Source: Chitinophaga pinensis
GTDB taxonomy: Bacteria; Bacteroidota; Bacteroidia; Chitinophagales; Chitinophagaceae
Reading direction: 5' to 3'
Assembly (NCBI GenBank): GCA_943324055.2
Contig: CALPKD020000054.1
Span: 1-7,214 of the forward strand
DNA: 7,214 bases
The position numbers and the translations under genes were made by a program. The notes under the pieces were generated by a model. The model searched no databases. It was not told the origin of the DNA and saw only the letters and a list, made by a program, of their open reading frames with translations. This document shows positions 5,912 through 7,214 of this stretch, piece after piece; position 1 is the first letter of the stretch; each line of letters opens with the position of its first letter.

Positions 5912-6370
5912 ATGTTTTCTAAAGCCACCGAATACGCATTAAGAGCTACTATCTATATTGCCCAGAAAAGCGCTGAAGACCATAAGTTAGGTATAGATGA
6001 AATTGCAATCGCCATTGATTCTCCAAAATCCTTCACCGCTAAAATTTTGCAATCCTTAACCAAGGATAATAAGGTAATTAGTTCCACCCGAGGACCACAT
6101 GGTGGCTTTTATATTTCAGACAAAGCGCGTAAACTACCTGCAAAATGTATATTGGAAGCAATGGGTGAAGAAGGAGTATTAGAAAAATGTGTGATGGGGT
6201 TAAAACAATGTGATGAGGCTCAACCCTGCCCTATGCATGCACAATACAAAGGCATCCGAAAGCAATTGAATAAGTTGTTTATTTCAAAAACGATTCAACA
6301 ACTAGCCAACGAAATTAAAGAAGGTGTTGTGTATATCAACAACCAAAAATCCCGCCGAAGCGGGATTTAA
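5912..6370 (+). CDS. Rrf2 family regulator with Fe-S type cysteines (NsrR/IscR-like)
   Basis: A 152-residue DNA-binding regulator. It starts MFSKATEYALRATIYIAQ, the hallmark of Rrf2 proteins, with a winged helix-turn-helix at about residues 25-68 (LGIDEIAIAIDSPKSFTAKILQ, then TRGPHGGFYI, the wing). Cys93, Cys100 and Cys106 (C-x6-C-x5-C) resemble the three-cysteine cluster site of NsrR and IscR (usually C-x5-C-x5-6-C); Cys79 is extra. Such proteins lose or change their 2Fe-2S or 4Fe-4S cluster on contact with NO or oxidants and so release DNA. Lying 97 bp after the norC-norB-queD-like run on the same strand, it probably senses NO and controls that cluster. The last residues (about SRRSGI) and the stop codon are encoded by a 29-bp hairpin repeat, so the natural C-terminus may have been changed by that element. 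Confidence 0.88.
   Translation: MFSKATEYALRATIYIAQKSAEDHKLGIDEIAIAIDSPKSFTAKILQSLTKDNKVISSTRGPHGGFYISDKARKLPAKCILEAMGEEGVLEKCVMGLKQCDEAQPCPMHAQYKGIRKQLNKLFISKTIQQLANEIKEGVVYINNQKSRRSGI
6345..6368 (-). terminator. Intrinsic terminator for leftward transcription, distal copy
   Basis: On the minus strand the RNA reads CCCGC-UUCG-GCGGG followed by A and UUUUU: a GC-rich stem closed by the extra-stable C(UUCG)G tetraloop, then a U-tract. On the plus strand the same hairpin is followed only by ATTTAAAAT, so it may also act weakly to end rrf2 transcription. It would be the second of two stops met by a transcript coming from the recombinase side. Confidence 0.6.
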
Positions 6371-6373
6371 AAT
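6345..6373. repeat. 29-bp hairpin repeat, copy 1
   Basis: Identical over 29 bp to 6426-6454. It contains a perfect 9-bp stem (AAATCCCGC at 6347-6355 with GCGGGATTT at 6360-6368) and the loop CGAA. This copy overlaps the last codons and TAA (6368-6370) of the Rrf2 gene. Confidence 0.9.
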
Positions 6374-6381
6374 CATTAAAG

Positions 6382-6426
6382 TATTTCCCAAGTCTTTATT
6401 TTTATTTAAAAAGACGAAGGGAAATA
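6382..6426. repeat. Long imperfect hairpin between the two 29-bp repeats
   Basis: Outer arms TATTTCCC (6382-6389) and GGGAAATA (6419-6426) are perfect complements. Inside a small internal loop (AA against GAA) are GTCTTT (6392-6397) and AAAGAC (6410-6415), with a 12-nt A/T loop. Together with the flanking repeats it makes the whole 6345-6454 segment nearly self-complementary. Confidence 0.75.
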
Positions 6427-6449
6427 AAAATCCCGCCGAAGCGGGATTT
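6426..6449 (-). terminator. Intrinsic terminator for leftward transcription, proximal copy
   Basis: Reads on the minus strand as a GC-rich stem with a UUCG tetraloop followed by AUUUUUAUUU. It is the first strong stop downstream of the minus-strand recombinase gene (stop at 6682), about 230 bp beyond its end, and would prevent read-through into the antisense of the Rrf2 gene. Confidence 0.65.
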
Positions 6450-6454
6450 AAAAT
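6426..6454. repeat. 29-bp hairpin repeat, copy 2
   Basis: Exact duplicate of 6345-6373, offset by 81 bp. Same 9-bp stem (6428-6436 with 6441-6449) and CGAA loop. Its first base is shared with the end of the central hairpin. Confidence 0.9.
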
Positions 6455-6681
6455 ACTCTGTGGAGTCGTTTGGTTCCATACCAAAGGTAATTAACAATTC
6501 ATCCAAATTCAATCCAGTCAAGGTTTTACACCTTATTTTTCCATATCAAATTAATCCTTTTTCCCATTGTGGGTGCATTAAATCCAACAATAATCTTATA
6601 ACTAACTGTTTTTTATTCTTATTTCTTACGGGTCTCCCTTCGTAAACTCCGGTCGACCCTTCATCCCGATGATACTGGTAC
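6455..6681. other. Spacer without a convincing gene, between the repeat element and the recombinase
   Basis: These 227 bp show no ORF with recognisable features. Small symmetric motifs are present: TTTGGT-N5-ACCAAA (6469-6485), TTACG-N10-CGTAA (6626-6645) and the 8-bp palindrome GGTCGACC (6651-6658). The last 60 bp are clearly more GC-rich than the rest. Any of these might be a recombination or terminator relic, but none is long enough to call. Confidence 0.45.
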
Positions 6682-7214
6682 TTATTTTAAGACCATTTGA
6701 GATACTTTCTTCACCTTACTGATAGTTGTTTCACTCACACCCAATATCTTACTAATTTCCTTGTAAGTGTGTGTTCCTTTGTTAATGTATGAAAGTATAT
6801 CCTGTGACTTTTTACGTTGTAAGAACACATCCGGTGAGTATGTTGTTCCAACACGTCTTCCGATGTATACTTCGGGATTTGTCATCTTTTTAACCCTTAT
6901 CCCTTCTAATTGTCTTTGACGGATGGTATCCCTCTCAAAACTGTACATCACCGAAAGAACCGACAGGAGTAGTTCTGAGAACTTATCCGGATAACCATTC
7001 TCATCGAAGTTTCTAATATTGGGATTCCTACAAACTACGGTAACTCCTTTGTCAGTTAGTTCCTTCCAAGTTGATAATACATCAATGGTATTCCTTCCGA
7101 GACGGTCAATGGAATGAACCTCTAGGAGTGTCAATTTTCCCTCATCTAGTAGTTTCTTAATCTCACGTCCTTTTCCTCTTTCAAACAGTCTGGTTGAACC
7201 CGATACGACATCAC
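6682..7214 (-). CDS. Serine recombinase (resolvase/invertase family), cut by right edge
   Basis: The C-terminal 177 residues of a site-specific recombinase; the frame stays open to the window edge, so a TTG at 7132-7134 is an internal codon and not the start. The visible part begins DVVSGSTRLFERGKGREIKKLLDEG and continues to the family motif SIDRLGRNTIDVL, which holds the active-site arginines of the DRLGR block. The long helix region SELLLSVLSVMYSFERDTIRQRQLEGI follows, then a GRRVGTTYS linker and a Hin-type helix-turn-helix (YKEISKILGVSETTISKVKK). The missing N-terminus, about 35-40 residues by comparison with γδ resolvase, holds the catalytic serine, so activity cannot be judged. The overall size suggests a small resolvase/invertase of about 215 residues rather than a large serine integrase. 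It points to a mobile or invertible segment continuing beyond the window. Confidence 0.88.
   Translation of the reverse strand, partial: DVVSGSTRLFERGKGREIKKLLDEGKLTLLEVHSIDRLGRNTIDVLSTWKELTDKGVTVVCRNPNIRNFDENGYPDKFSELLLSVLSVMYSFERDTIRQRQLEGIRVKKMTNPEVYIGRRVGTTYSPDVFLQRKKSQDILSYINKGTHTYKEISKILGVSETTISKVKKVSQMVLK

Noticed and set aside
6345..6454. Two identical 29-bp repeats as a CRISPR array
   Set aside because: Only two copies exist, each is a strong palindrome with a U-tract, the 52-bp interval is itself a hairpin, and no cas gene is near.
6302..6484. Minus-strand 60-codon frame containing NPASAGFL twice
   Set aside because: It is antisense to the Rrf2 end and made largely of the two hairpin repeats, whose 81-bp offset keeps the same frame; no protein family resemblance.
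6460..6645. Plus-strand 61-codon frame in the right spacer
   Set aside because: No recognisable domain, biased toward Asn/Phe/Leu as expected for AT-rich noncoding DNA, and no ribosome-binding site.
7132..7134. TTG as the recombinase start codon
   Set aside because: The frame continues upstream to the window edge with typical resolvase sequence (SGSTRLFERGKG), so the gene is longer and merely cut.

Overview
The window looks like chromosomal DNA from a member of Bacteroidetes, perhaps near Chitinophagaceae. The reasons are the low GC content, a TAnnTTTG-type -7 box upstream of norC, few clear Shine-Dalgarno sites, a secreted DUF1080 protein, and a QueD-like protein of the type common in that phylum. 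The taxon is an inference from composition and gene content. No rRNA, tRNA or CRISPR array was seen.

Layout. Positions 1-503 (minus strand) hold the N-terminal 167 codons of an acetyl-CoA hydrolase/transferase family protein cut by the left edge. Positions 626-1567 (minus) encode a secreted 3-keto-disaccharide hydrolase (DUF1080) domain protein. A 297-bp AT-rich spacer with a perfect 18-bp palindrome precedes a small XRE-type regulator (1865-2131, plus). That gene abuts, tail to tail, a minus-strand pair: a single-cluster 4Fe-4S ferredoxin (2132-2350) and a U32 family protein (2343-3590), which overlap by 8 nt.

Divergent from the U32 gene is a compact plus-strand cluster: a NorC-like membrane cytochrome c (3677-4081), a NorB-like haem-copper oxidase superfamily subunit (4062-5405) and a QueD/6-pyruvoyl-tetrahydropterin synthase homologue (5389-5814). 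All three overlap, so they are probably translationally coupled. An Rrf2 regulator with cluster-type cysteines (5912-6370) follows 97 bp later and is a plausible NO or Fe-S sensor for the cluster. An inverted repeat with 11-bp arms around the predicted norC -7 box is a candidate operator.

The most notable point is the NorB-like protein. It keeps the first low-spin haem histidine, the HH pair and the proximal haem b3 histidine. By eye it lacks the first FeB histidine and the neighbouring glutamate, and it has methionine where the second low-spin haem ligand is expected. No norQ/norD maturation genes are visible. The cluster may therefore encode a non-canonical NO reductase-like complex.

The right end holds a 110-bp element made of two identical 29-bp hairpin repeats around a third hairpin (6345-6454). 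It looks like a tandem terminator for leftward transcription and overlaps the end of the rrf2 gene. Beyond it is a 227-bp stretch without a convincing gene, then the C-terminal part of a serine recombinase (6682-7214, minus) that runs off the right edge, suggesting a mobile or rearranged segment there.
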